Assembly (NCBI RefSeq): GCF_000001735.4
Contig: NC_003070.9
Span: 12,270,001-12,334,000, forward strand
Reading direction: 5' to 3'
Length of the DNA stretch: 64,000 nucleotides
From: Arabidopsis thaliana
Lineage: Eukaryota > Streptophyta > Magnoliopsida > Brassicales > Brassicaceae
This document shows positions 33,862-46,258 of this stretch, one piece after another. Below the pieces are notes generated by a model, which was not told the origin of the DNA, searched no databases, and was given only the letters and a program-made list of their open reading frames with translations. Position 1 is the first letter of the stretch; every line of letters begins with the position of its first letter. Made by a program: the position numbers and the translations under genes.

Positions 33862-34911
33862 TTAAATGAATGCAATTAGAGAGAAAAATGTGTTTACCTT
33901 TATATTACGATACATATCTTCAGTATATGGTTTTTCATCATTTTTCTTGCTAATTGCTGCAACATGGGCCATAACCTGATTGACTTGTTCAGCCTTGACG
34001 CCTTCATCATTAGTCATGTTATTAAACAAGACCTTTCGGCCATTGCAGAACCTGAGAACTCTCTGAAATTCCAAAAAAATTTTTACTCAAGACAGAATAA
34101 AAAAGGAAAACAAAAATCAAAAAGAAGAAATGATGTGTGTGGGCAAGGAATTCTTTTCATTTTGAAAGAAATCAGACCATAAGAAATTCAGGACAACATT
34201 CGGGAAAATAATCTTCGAACTCCTTCGCCTCAAACTTTTCCCCGTCAATGAGCAAAAATATCAAATATTCAAGGATTTTACTCCCAAATATACGTTGTAG
34301 GGTATTAAGTGCATACTCTTCCTCTTGTGTGATCCGATTCTTCATAGATAGAACAAACAACACAGCATGCACGCCTTCTTCTGCTAAAGTTAAGCAATTG
34401 ATTATTTCTTTACTTATGTAGTCTTCGGACACAGACAAATCGAACATACCTGTATCACGTACATACAATAATAAATCAAGACTTTGATCAATTTAACCTT
34501 GGCCAATTCAGTAAGGAAACTCTTAGAATTAACTATATTATGAATATTGTTAAGGATATCCATTTATGTTTATTTCCTATTAATGATTTTGTTGAGTTAT
34601 TTGGGAAGTGGGTAAGAAAAGATACAATGGAAGATTATGAGTGGTTAGGCTAAATCTCAAGTTTTAATTGAGCACATACCAGGAGTTTTAATTACATTGA
34701 TCATTTGACCATCTGGTGTCGTGGTACTATACATCTGACAGTGCATGAAAGCACCTTCGGAGCCGAACTTGTTTTGACCGAGGATATTGTTCCCAGTGGT
34801 GCATATTCCATTGACAGAACGCCCCACTAGAACAATGTTTTTAACCGGCTTAGACACTGACGTACCTTTTTTCTTATCATCAGAAACCGGCTTAGACACG
34901 GACGTACCCAT
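33862..34911 (-). CDS. AIG1/IAN-like protein, gene C: degenerate G domain, no coiled coil
   Basis: Exons: 34680-34911, 34178-34449, and 33898-34062 reading through its donor to a stop at 33862; about 234 residues. The N-terminus MGTSVSKPVSDDKKKGTSVS contains a repeated GTSVSKPV. The P-loop reads GRSVNGICTTG: the essential Lys is Ile and the next Ser is Cys. The G3 motif reads VIKTPG, with Lys for the Asp of DTPG. The TGGD of sister genes is IDGE (FLLIDGEKFEAK). Exon 2 is 272 nt, two codons shorter than in sisters. No exon 4 or 5 and no CaaX box were found. The frame is otherwise open, so the gene may encode a pseudo-GTPase, or be decaying. Position matches At1g33880 from memory. Confidence 0.7.
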
Positions 34912-35194
34912 GTTTTGATCACCAGCAATTATTTGCTAAATTCCTGGACGTACCCATGTTGACCAAAGAAACAATTCATGAAATGATACATAGCTTTTAA
35001 AAACCGACAATAAAGAACAGTTTTGTTGTTGACAAATTATATACTCCAAACAAAAATGACGAACAAAAATGTGAAATAGTATCGTACCAAATGGAAACTT
35101 GCAAGCTCTCTTATCGTTTTGTGAGTGAAGAAACAAAACGAATTGACAAAGTTTTTTTTTTTGTAAGAAGAATCGAAACCAAACAATTCAAGAC

Positions 35195-35525
35195 TAAATG
35201 GACGATTACCTGCCCAACATTATGTTTTGATTTTTTGTTTAAGATAAACAATATTGTTTTATATGCCATTTGCGTTTGTTTATGTGTTTAGTTTGTTAAT
35301 TTCCATAGAATATTATTCTGTATAATTTATGTTGAACTGGACACGGTAAACGAACCAGAAGCCCAAGACATGTTTCTGAATGAGACGACTTTTTAGGGTT
35401 GACTTTGCTAGTTTCACACAAATTAATTAACTATAGCACAATACACATAAAGAAACTCAAATGGCATATCAAAATAAAATGTTGTTTATCTCAAAAAAAA
35501 AATCAACACAAGAAAGACGATTTTT
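35195..35525. repeat. Inverted repeat upstream of gene C, carrying the conserved upstream block
   Basis: The left arm (about 35216-35310, TATGTTTTGATTTTTTG, GATAAACAATATTG, ATGCCATTTGCGTTTG) pairs with the right arm (about 35425-35515). The loop holds GGTAAACGAACCAGAAGCCC, AAGACATG, GAGACGACTTTTTAGGG and TTGACTTT, the block also found upstream of other AIG1-like genes. It matches the inverted repeat at 15.95-16.5 kb. Confidence 0.65.
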
Positions 35526-37463
35526 AGGCCAAGAAAACTTTCTTATTATTAGGATAAAACCGGCACTATGCTGTAGGATACCTTTTGGATTACATGAGGA
35601 TCGAAGACCATGAATACCAGAGCGATGATGAGTTTGCTATTCATCATTCCTAACTAAAGTTTTGACTGATTTCTTTACTGGTATTAACTCATATTTCTAC
35701 AGCAAATTCACTACATCAATCTGCAGTTATACCACATAATTTTTACTGCAAGTTATATCAAATTTAAACATATACTGCAACTCAATTTTGATAATTCGTG
35801 TTACCAGTCGGAGCATTAGACACACATTTTAGTAAATGTTTGAGATTAGTTTAAATTGCTTATATAAAAAATTGCTTACATAATCTTAAATTGCTTATAT
35901 AAAAAATTAAGGTTTCAATTTATAAAAGCTTATAATATTTAACTTCGAGACATATATCTCTACTTTTTCCATCATTTGAAGTCAAAAATAAATCAAACAA
36001 GTTTCAATTTGTTTTTTAATTTTATTTCATTGGCTTATCTGTTTGGAGTTCTAATAATAAAAGTTGTTTGACATTTCATTTATTATAATGAAAAACAAGA
36101 ATATATATTTCCAGTTAACCCATATTGAAACTCATGTGTAATGGATTCATGTAAATATCTAATAAATTTTTTTATAACATTAATCTTAAACTGTTGGAGG
36201 CAAATAACCATAACGAAAAAGAATTTTATTTGTATAACTCAAAATTATGTATCTAAAGTATTATTATACATGTTATGTATTAATTTTGTTAACATGACTT
36301 TTGAGGGAAAATCCGTTAAAAAAGACTTTTGAGGTGACAACTGTTTTATTTGCTCTTAATTTTTTTTACATTATATACAAATCAAATTTAAGGAAAAAAC
36401 TCAATAATATGATATGTTAACTTTAAACTCCTAATTTTGTTATGCATTATATGGATATATAATATCAATTCTTTTTGTTATTTTAAGTTCTTAAAGAGAA
36501 TATTTTATTTACTTTAATTTATCTTACATTTACATAAAGTATTGTTCATTGAGTAAACATTGGGTAGTGACATGACGTCTTTGAATATATTTATCAGATT
36601 TTATATGACTTATTTTTCCCTTGAACTGACATTCTGAGATCTTTAGTCAGTTTGGAGGTTTTTCCATTGATTTTTATCTTAAATCATAGGCTTTTAAATT
36701 TTTAAATGTGAAGAAGGTTCATCTATTGTTTTGAATTTCAAGACAATTGGTAATACATGTGTTTCCATTTCAACAAAAAATAGAAAAAGAAAAAACAGAC
36801 TGAATATTTTAAGTTTCCTTTACAGTAAAACATACCGTTTTCACAAAAAAAAAAAAAAAATAGTGCATTGAAAACTTTTAATCAACTAAAATGTCTTTTT
36901 AAAACACATCATAATTTATAAAGATCAAAGTTTATATTTTAATTATTTTCGAGCCATATATTAACAATTAATGCTAAGTTATATATATAATTTGACGTTG
37001 TTCTGTACATTTATCAGATTTTATATGACTTATTTTTTTTTTTGAACCGACATTCTGAGATCGTTAGTCAAGTTGGAGGGTTTTCCATTGAAAATCATCT
37101 TAAATCACATGCTTTAAATTTTTAAATATGAAGAAGTTTTATCTATTGTTTAGACTTTCAAAATAATTGGTAATACATGCATTTCAATTTTCATCAAAAA
37201 TAAAAACACTGAATATTTTAAGTTTTTTTTTATAATAAAACATACCGTTTTCACCAAAAATAAAAATTGAGTGCATTGAAAACATCTAATTAACTAAAGT
37301 GTCTTTTTAAACCCATCATAATTTGTAAACATCAAAATTAATATTTTCAATTATTTTCAAGCGATATATTAACATTATAGATAAATTTATATATAATTTA
37401 ATGTATAAGTTATTCTATATTCAAAACCAAAACCGAATATATAATCTACGTATTGCGTAGACA

Positions 37464-37511
<48 letters not shown>

Positions 37512-38283
37512 TGTAGTTTCATTTGTATCAAATATATCATTCAACATCTTAACTACAATAGCTAATGTAGCTCATTGCCACCAAAGGCGTGTTCCCTATT
37601 TTGACAAGGATTGATGAGAATAGAGAGATGAAGCAACTAAAGACAATTGAATCTTATCAATTTGGTTTGTTTTGTGACACCCGATTCGCTGACTTTGTGC
37701 ACAAGGCATGCCATGTGTGCCTCTCGGAAACCTTACCAATAAGCAGTGCTTTTGTGTACTATTACTCCTGAGAAAAGAAACATGCATCCATGACGACATA
37801 ATTAAATAATTTTACTCAGTGAAAATAATCCATTTTACCCACATGTTTCAAAACATACTTCTAGCCCTACCATCCCGCATCACAAATCCTCATAAGGGAT
37901 ATATTAGCATGCAACAAAGAAATGTAGCAACCTAGTAATTAAATAGTAATTCATTCATTCTAGAATTATGCATTTTCTAGCAACCATGCATGCCTACTTG
38001 ATGCTCATTGATTCATGCTATGAAAAAATTACTCCTTTGACGAAGGGAGACAACAATGACGACATGGCCTAGTCATTGCTTGGTTTGTTGAAAACTCAGA
38101 AATCAAATTTCACATAAGGTTGCATTGAAATAAAGAAAATAGAAATTGAAAAAGAAAACTAGCTAGAAGCACACATAAAAAAAAAAGGGTACATGAAGAT
38201 TGGACGCCGTGCAGGACCTAAGCCCATGGATGAATTGACGTTGACCTAATCTTTATCACCTTAGGCTGAACTGGGTACATTGA
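35526..38283. repeat. AT-rich spacer with 420-bp tandem duplication and (TA)n
   Basis: 36590-37009 is repeated, diverged, at 37010 to about 37400 (landmarks TTATCAGATTTTATATGAC, GACATTCTGAGAT, ATTGGTAATACATG, AAACATACCGTTTTCAC). A (TA)n run lies at 37472-37508. No gene seen; the frames here are AT-rich and short. Confidence 0.65.
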
Positions 38284-39686
38284 TCACAAGATGCTACACA
38301 TTGCAAGTGCCGCCGGTGCTATCATTCCTAGCGCCCCGGGTACTCCCAAACCAAGCTGAATCATCATCCGCTTCTTTTGCTCATGATCATGTGCTTTGCG
38401 CAGATCTATGTTTTCTCTATGTGCGTTCTCGAGATTCTCATTTAGCATAGAAACCATTCTTTCGTGCGCAGCAGAAGTCTCTTTTAGCATATTTTTCACC
38501 TGAATGAGAGCCAAATCTCCTTAAACTTATATCAATAGTGTTTGGCCTTGAGTTTATGAATAAAAATATCTTATATATACCATATCTTCCATTTGGCTCA
38601 TCCTCGTGTCATGTTCCATTTGTAGCTCCTTCTTCATTTTTGCTAACTCTGCTTCTCCAAGGTTACTAGCTTCAACTGCCTTCTTCTGCTTTTTAAGCCA
38701 TTCAGTCTCTTCCTGATAAAGGGTACATTCAAACATTAACTAATTTTCAATTATTTTTTATTCGGAAAGCCATTACATAAACATTGTATCCACAACATAT
38801 CCACCTTTATTTCTAGGTACATTTTTCCTCTAAACGGTTTTCCTTCATTGCGCTCTTCAACCTTTGCGACAAGGGCAAGAAACTGCTGGACTTGCTCCAC
38901 CTTCTTGTGTTTATCCTTAGTCATATTATTAAACATGACCTTTCTATCGTCACATAAACCAAGAACTGTCTGAAATTGCACAATGCAAATTTAAACTACA
39001 CATAACTAGGCCGAAAACCCGTTGCAAATAGTCCAAAATTAAAACACCATTAATAAGTAACGGACCTTAAGAAAGTAGGGGCAACCTTGATGAAAATAAT
39101 CATCCAGTGTTTGGTTGTTTGCTTCCAACTCATCACCGCCGGTGAATAGAACGATCAAATAGTCAAGGATTTCATTCCCGAAAAGGACCTGCAAGGTGCT
39201 AAGTGTATTCTCTTCCTCTTGAGTTATCCGAGTTCTCACGGATAGAACTAACACAACAACATGTAATCCTCCTTCCGCAAGCCTAAGGCAATTGATGATT
39301 TCTTTACTGATAAATTCAGCGGACACCGATAAATCGAACAGACCTATATCACATTAAACCATTGTTGCTTTGATAAAATATACACGTTCTTGATCAACAA
39401 AACTATATAACCGTCGAAGAATAGTAATATGACCAAAACATAAGACTCGGTGAAATTAAACCAAAAACATACCGGGAGTGTCAATCACATTGATCCTCGA
39501 GCCACCTGGTGTCACCGCTTTATATGTCTGACATGTTTTGGTAACACCTGTTGCTTTCGCTTCTGAGACGAACACGTCTTTCCCGATGAGAGAGTTTCCA
39601 GTGGCGCTTTTTCCGTTTCCGGTACGTCCCACCAAAACTATGTTTTTTACCGCTTTGTACGCTGAAGCCTGTTCCGAATGATTCAT
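38284..39686 (-). CDS. AIG1/IAN-like GTPase, gene D
   Basis: Exons: 39473-39686, 39066-39343, 38805-38969, 38581-38712, 38284-38499; canonical sites, 334 residues. Start MNHSEQASAYKAVKN. P-loop GRTGNGKSATG, G3 DTPG, exon 2 VLFTGGDELEANN, exon 3 FNNMTKDKHKK. Exon 4 is a strong coiled coil (ETEWLKKQKKAVEASN). The terminal exon is coiled coil (AAHERMVSMLNENLENAHRE) followed by a hydrophobic stretch LGLGVPGALGMIAPAALAM and the prenylation-type end CSIL. The hydrophobic segment next to the lipid site is unusual within this cluster and suggests firm membrane attachment. Position matches At1g33890 from memory. Confidence 0.88.
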
Positions 39687-40308
39687 ATTTTAGCTGCTTT
39701 GACAAACAAATTACATGTAAATATTAGATAACAGATTGTTAGGTCAACATAAAAGCCTTGATCAAGAAAGGGAACAACTCTGAGCAAAATTATTCATACA
39801 TATTTACCCGGGGAAGCTCAAATAATTGAGAAGAAACTTTCTTCAAATATCAAAAAATGACAAAAGACAAACTCAAAATGATTGACGAAGATCACCTGTG
39901 CAACACGTTTTCTCGTCGTGCGATCTTCTCTTGAATGCTAAGTCATTTTGAAATTTTTAAGAATTAAGTTTAAATTTTACCATCTTTTCGTGTTCCACTT
40001 GAGTTTTTTTTTTCTTGTTTCTTTTCTTTTCCATTCTTAATTAACTGACGAAGTCTTTTGGGAATATATAATAGTTTTCGAGTTTCAACTCAAATTAAAC
40101 TATATTATTACGACTACCCGCATATCAAAGTTCTTAAAGTTTGATAATTTTTGGCATCTACTATATATTAAAAAGAAATAAAATTACATATATCGGCGGA
40201 GAAGAGCATATCTATAAAATGTTTTTGAGGTTTTTGATTACATACATCAACGGTAAAAGAAATATAATAGTTTTTGATGTTTTTGTAATGAATGTAGTTG
40301 ATTAAATA

Positions 40309-40348
<40 letters not shown>

Positions 40349-40665
40349 TCTTTTTTTTCTATGATTAATCCTTCTCCAATATGATCATATGAAAGAATTT
40401 GTTTTCTTTGTTTTTATGATATTTATTTACTAACATTTTCATCAAATTTTTTATTCCTTTATTAATATTTTCATATGAAATTGTTAATATATTCAGAGTG
40501 ATCAAATAATAAAAATCGAGTCTTTTAATGTTTTTATGGTTGACCCTTTTGCGGGTTAAATCGTCTAACGTTTTAGCAAATAAAATGACCTAGTTTTAGG
40601 TCGGATTTTTTTGGGTTCAATTTGCTTACAATTTTAGTAGAAGAAATCACTACTCAATCACTATA

Positions 40666-40790
40666 AGACCATCCTCATTGCACAAAAAAAAAACACTTGA
40701 CTAATAAATGACTCAAATTAAAATAATATTAATTTTTATAATAAAGTATAGTAAAGACATCTCTAAAAAGGTCACCAATGAGGATGCTCT
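40666..40790. mobile_element. Short MITE, 125 bp
   Basis: Terminal inverted repeats AGACCATCCTCATTG (left) and CAATGAGGATGCTCT (right) match at 14 of 15 positions. Flanks are TATA/TAAC, so the target size is unclear. AT-rich and non-coding. Confidence 0.6.
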
Positions 40791-41224
40791 TAACATCTCG
40801 TTATAAAACTTATGCACTGATGCAGCGCATCCTTATACTTATGCTCTGTTTTTAATTTTCTTTTTGGGCTTTCTTTTATTTCTCTCCTTTTACTTATTTG
40901 GGCTTTAAGCTATGTCTTAGTCGGTGTTTTTTCCCAAACGTGTTAGGATTTTTTTTCTTCTTGTTGCCTCTATATAAAGGCTCTTTTGTAGTTGCAGAAC
41001 TCAACCTTTTATTGAATAATATTCAGAGCTTTAAGCTTTTCTTCTTTCTCTTGATAATCGGCCATTCACTGTGAATCAATGATCTTCAAGTTCGTCTATT
41101 GTTCGGCCATTCTTAAGAATAAACGAGCAAGTGACAAACCCTTCTCTCGGCTATTCCCAGAATCAACGAGACAAGGTTTCTATCAAGTTCCGCTTGCCAT
41201 GCACCATGAAAGTTTTATATTAAT

Positions 41225-41360
41225 ACAACAATGATACATATTCTTTTTTTTTTTTTTTTTTTGTCAAACCTTGTTTTCATTCAACCAAAGAAGAACGAGT
41301 ACAAAGATGAGAGTTTAAGAAACTCAAAGATTACAACATACAACAATGATACATATTCTT
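41225..41360 (-). mobile_element. 5'-truncated LINE-type insertion with 21-bp target duplication
   Basis: Identical 21-nt direct repeats (ACAACAATGATACATATTCT plus T) at 41225-41245 and 41340-41360 flank a roughly 94-nt insert. On the minus strand the insert ends AATGAAAACAAGGTTTGAC followed by a run of A. A poly(A) end and a long target duplication are the signature of target-primed reverse transcription. The insert is too short to encode anything. Confidence 0.75.
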
Positions 41361-41517
41361 ATTCTTTTTATTATTAAATAAAGAAACCACGAAGCAAACG
41401 TAAATCAAACGAAAGAGGAAAGAAATAACGACCAGGCCTTTTGGACGAAATGATGATGTGAACCGTGTCTGCTTAAATCTTTGGTTAGCTTATCCTCACC
41501 TGAAATGGATACACCAA

Positions 41518-43518
41518 TCATAACATGTTGCATGGCATCCGCCTAAGTGAAACCCCACAATGTATGAGATCAGGCTCATTATCAGTAAGTTCGTTCAATT
41601 TGTTTTGTCTTTGTGAAATCTCAAGGTTATCTCTCAGCGCAAGCAACATTTTCTCCTGTCTTTCGGAATCCTCTCTTAGCCTATTCCCTAGCTGATAGAG
41701 AAACAAGAACCGATTAGTTAGAAATATACTTTATAGGAGAGTTTCAAACTTCATGACACTAACGTCTCCTTGGATTAAATTAAACAATTGTTGCCAATAT
41801 ACAAAGATTAGGGGGGAATAAGATAATTACCATCTCTGCCATCATGTTCATATTTTTGTCATGCTCTGTTTGATAATGCTTCTTCCATTTTTCAATCTCG
41901 GCAGCTGCAAGGTCCTTAGATTCGACCTCTTTTTGCTGCTCCCTAAGCGTCTCCGCCTCTTTCTGAGACCCCGTAGATTTAATCATATAACAATTATTCT
42001 AGCTATCGCAAAGCACACTAAAAATGGATGTAGATGGTAAGCATATCCACCTGTATTTTACGGTGCATTTCGTCCGTAAACGGAATCCCACTAGTGCTCT
42101 TTTCAATGGCTGCAACATGGGCGAGAAGTTCCTGAACTTGTTTGACCTTCTTGCCTTCGTCCGTTGTCCTGTTATCAAAGAGGATCCTTCTGCCCCCACA
42201 CAATCTAAGAACTGTCTAAAATTGCACAATCCAATATTTTTATTAAAAAAAAACATATAAGTGATGTTGAACCTCTATTGGCACTATCCAAGTTCTTAAG
42301 ATTAAATCAAAGGGATATATAAGACCTTCAGAAATTCAGGGCAACCTTTGGACAAGTAATCATCCAATGTCATATTGTTTGCTTCCAACTCATCACCACC
42401 AGTGAATAATACTACTAAATAGTCAATGATTTGACTCCCAAAAATAACTTGTAAGGTATTAAGTGTGGCTTCTTCTTCTTGCGAAATCCGAGTCCTCACC
42501 GACAGAACTAACACCACAGCATGTAGTCCATCTTCCGCAAGAACAAGGCAATTGATGATTTCCTGACTGAGATATTCAGCGGACACAGACAGATCGAACA
42601 GACCTGTATCAACAACCATAGCCAATATGGAGTTAGTTTTTTTCAACTATATGTAGCATCGGTTATTCAGAAGTACCTAAAATTTGATCAAGGTTGACGC
42701 TTAAATTAATGTCTTATAATGTTGGAGTTGTCTATCCTTTTGTTGGTGGATATACGATTTTTACACATACATATATAGCCTAAAATTTATAGTTTATTTG
42801 TATTAAGAAGTATGAACATAACTAACCGGTGATTGAGTGATTGGTCGAGGGACTTTTAAATACAAAGTTATTGTTTCTGGGGTACCCTTGTTTCTGATAG
42901 TCAAGTTTTTATCATCCTATAGACCAAAAATACTAGAGTATAAAATTACCCCAAATTTGTTTCTCTTGTTTTTCACTTTTATTTCTAAAACAACAAAATA
43001 TGATTTGAACTTTTAAAAAATATCAAAGTCTATATGTCTGTATGTTTCACATTATTCAAACTCGTTTCCGCGACAAAATCCGGCTAAAACAAAAGCGACC
43101 GTGTTTTAACTTTTTAATGTCAAATAACACAGACTGATTTGTTGATTCCTAGATAGACATGCCTTTGAGTATGCAAACAAATTTTCAAAACTACCTATCT
43201 TTAGTAACATCAAATCTATGTAAGAAATTAGAATCATAGATCAAGTGAATTATAGGCTATATTCAAAGTCTTAAGCGAATTCATACCAGGAGTGTCAATC
43301 ACATTGATTCCCGTGCCACATGGTGTTACCGCTACACATGTTTCACATTTCATGGTAACACCGGTTGCTCGTGTTTCTGACCTGAACACTTGTTTTCCGA
43401 TAAGGGAGTTTCCAGTGGCGCTTTTTCCGTTTCCGGTACGTCCCACCAAAACTATGTTCTTTATTGGCTCTGATGCTGAAGGCAACCTCAGATCAGTCGT
43501 GTCCTCAAGTCCAGCCAT
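41518..43518 (-). CDS. AIG1/IAN-like GTPase, gene E
   Basis: Exons: 43287-43518, 42326-42603, 42051-42215, 41831-41962, 41518-41691; 326 residues. Start MAGLEDTTDLRLPSASEPIK. P-loop GRTGNGKSATG, DTPG, exon 2 SVSAEYLSQEIINCLVLAED and VLFTGGDELEANN, exon 3 LCGGRRILFDNRTTDEGKK. Exon 4 coiled coil (EAETLREQQKEVESKD ... HDKNMNMMAEM); the last exon is coiled coil (RQEKMLLALRDNLEISQRQN) ending CNML, a CaaX box predicted for geranylgeranylation (final Leu). Intron 1 (0.68 kb) is the longest of its introns. Divergent from gene F, with 1.4 kb between start codons. Position matches At1g33900 from memory. Confidence 0.88.
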
Positions 43519-44903
43519 CTGAAAAAAATCCTTGCAGCCATGTCGGATAATTAAGTATCTTACCTTGTTGACCGAACAAAACGATTAAGCAACTAAATTT
43601 ATCTTACCTATAATAGGGGAACGGAAGAAGCTTTGACTTTGAGTATGTATGTCCACTTGCTAGTTTTAGGATGAATCAACAAATTAATCGATGATATAAT
43701 CGAAGTTTAAATAGGAGATGGCTTGCCGATAATATGTGCAACCAACGCTTATTGATATTTAGTAGATGCTAGTTTTGTTTATTTTCAACTTTGTATTTGT
43801 TATGATATTGCAATAGGGTAAATTGCTTATTATGATTTTATATAAATCGGAATCGGTAAACGAACCACAAACGACAAGACGACTTTAAGTTTTGAGACAA
43901 CTTTTTGTGATTCATCACTCTTTTTGAGTTTTTATCACGTCTTCCCGAACTTTAACAATCGAACTAAACACTCAGGACATTGTAGCTTTGTGTTTTTTTT
44001 TTTTAAAGCATTAAATAATGAAACTGGAATATATATAAAAAAAAGAAACCCGAGTGAAATGGTGTAGTAGTAATTTGGACTTGGACCTGGAAATTCATAT
44101 GGACCCGTTTGATCTCAATGTGCCTGGTTTAGATTCCCATCTGCTAATTAAATCGCTTCTTTAGGTTATTTGACCTCCTAGGTTTAGGCCAAAGTGATTG
44201 AAAAGAATCTTTAGGTTTATTATTGAGTTCGATGGGTTTAATTTTTAGTTGAAAAGAATCTGCATCAAAGTAAACATATTCCTTCATGTGATAGAATTAA
44301 CGGTTATGGCCTGATCGGCAACATGACGTTTTTTTTTTGGTTCATTTCACCATGCGTTACTTTTTCTTTTTAATTTTTTTTTTGGGTACGAGTAGATTGA
44401 TTTAGTTTACGTAGCCATATAACAGATTATACTTAGGATTGCTCCCAACCTTTTTTTTTCCAAGAAAAGGTTTATCATTGAGTTGAAACTTTCTCAAGTT
44501 ATTCCAAAAAGACTTTTTCAATTATTACACACCATAGTAAAATCAAATGGCACAAAAATATTATGTTATTTCTAAACTAAACTCTATTCAAATTCAACGT
44601 GAAATAAGATACGTACAAAAAAACATAGTTGACAAAAATAAAATTAAAAAAACTTTGAAGACAAGCCAAGACATGGCCGGACAATAACTAAGAAAACGAA
44701 TGTCAAAACTGAGGAAGTCATAGAGTTGCCGTGTGCTTAAGTGTGTCCTACCTATATCATTCTTTTTCTCGCAAAAATTTTCAGTATCTAGTTTTTTTTT
44801 CTTTACATAGTAAAATCTCCTTCATCTATAATCGTTCTACAAATTGTACAATTTTATTAGCTTATAAGATTTACCAGTAATTTAGTTTCTTAACCAGAAA
44901 AAC
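43519..44903. promoter_or_regulatory. Divergent promoter region between genes E and F
   Basis: The gene-E side carries the conserved upstream block at about 43854-43925 (GGTAAACGAACCACAAACG, ACAAGACGACTTTAAG, GAGACAACTTTTTGTG). A stretch 43690-43800 (TTTAAATAGGAGATGGCTTG, ATATTTAGTAGATG) reappears in reverse complement upstream of gene G at 53.4-53.5 kb. No similar block was recognised next to gene F. Confidence 0.5.
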
Positions 44904-46258
44904 ATGAGTGATCGGGCACAACCGTCAGCGTCAGAGCCAGTGAGAAACATAGTTCTTGTGGGGCCTACCGGAAACGGGAAAAGCTCCACCGGGAACTCTC
45001 TCATCGGAAAAGAAGTGTTCATCTTGGAAACCGTGGAATGTAAGACATGTAAAGCTAAGACACTAGATGGCCAGATAATCAATGTGATTGACACTCCTGG
45101 TATGTTTCTCCTTTAACATTTGAATGAAGTGAGGCTATGTCTCTTTTCATGAGCACACAATGTTCATTATGATTTTTGGGTCATAATATCTGATTTTAAG
45201 GTGGTTAGATTGTGTTGCGGAATCTTGCCTTTATAAAGTTCGTAAAAGTCTGGCTGTGGAATGGTTTCGTGATTTAGGTCTCTTCGATTTGTCCGTGTCT
45301 ACGGATTATATGAACAAGGAGATCATCAATTGCCTTACCCTCACGGATGGAGGGTTACATGCTGTGGTGTTAGTACTATCTGTGGGGACTGACATTTTAA
45401 AAGAGGAAGAGGCCGCACTTAACAAGTTACAGCTCCTTTTTGGCAGTAAAATTGTTGACTATTTGGTCGTTCTCTTCACTGGTGGTGATGTTTTGGAAAA
45501 GGAAAACAAGACACTTGACGACTATTTGTCCAGAGGCTGCCCTGAATTTTTGAAGGTCAAGTTAGTTTGATTATGAAAATTATTTTTGCAACATAGGTCT
45601 CTGCCTATCTTATATGCGTACTTCAAATGGACTTTTTCATTTTCAGACAGTTCTTAGATTGTGTGGCGGAAGAAGGGTTTTGTTTAATAACAAGACTACG
45701 GATGAAGTCAAGAAGATCGAGCAAGTTAAACAGCTCCTTGCCCATGTCGAAGCCATTGAAAATCTCAACGGTGGGAAAGCGTTGTTTACTGAAGAAAATG
45801 ATCTAAATGAAAAGGTGAAACTGTGATTACTTTACTTCTACTCTTCATAATTCTAATGTTTACTTATCCTATATAACATTTGTTGATATGTTTGAATCCT
45901 TACGATTTCTCAGAGACAAGGTGAGATGCTTATGGAACAGGAAATGGAGGTACAATCTAAGAAGCCTGAGAACACAGAGGTAGAAGAGATGAAGAAGCAG
46001 TTAGAAATATCGTATGGCCAACAAATGAACATGATGGCACAGATGGTAATTTCCTTTCCATTAACTCTAGGCAACACTACTGATTCTTGATGTATCAGGT
46101 AATAACTAGATCTGGATCTCTTTCAGGTGGAGGACACGCTAAAGGAGTCATCGGCGTCACATGAGAGAATGTTACTAGCACTGAAAGATAAAGTTGAGAG
46201 ATCATACTTAGAAAATGAAGACATGCATAATGAGACCAAAAGATGTAACATCCTGTGA
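44904..46258 (+). CDS. AIG1/IAN-like GTPase, gene F
   Basis: Exons: 44904-45099, 45278-45555, 45647-45814, 45914-46045, 46127-46258; 301 residues. Start MSDRAQPSASEPVRNIVL. P-loop GPTGNGKSSTG, DTPG, exon 2 LFDLSVSTDYMNKEIIN and VVLFTGGDVLEKENK, exon 3 LCGGRRVLFNNKTTDEVKK (168 nt, one codon longer than in sisters). Exon 4 EMEVQSKKPENTEVEEMKKQ, ending GQQMNMMAQM. The last exon is coiled coil (ASHERMLLALKDKVERSY) and ends KRCNIL, a CaaX box. The first exon is shorter than in D and E between P-loop and DTPG (ILETVECKTCKAKT), lacking the ATGVT segment. First plus-strand AIG1 gene of the cluster. Position matches At1g33910 from memory. Confidence 0.87.

Larger units (their letters stand above)
39687..41517. 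other. Intergenic with (TA)n, a MITE and a retroposed fragment
   Basis: A (TA)n run is at 40313-40345; the MITE and the LINE-type insertion are listed separately. No gene recognised. Confidence 0.55.
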
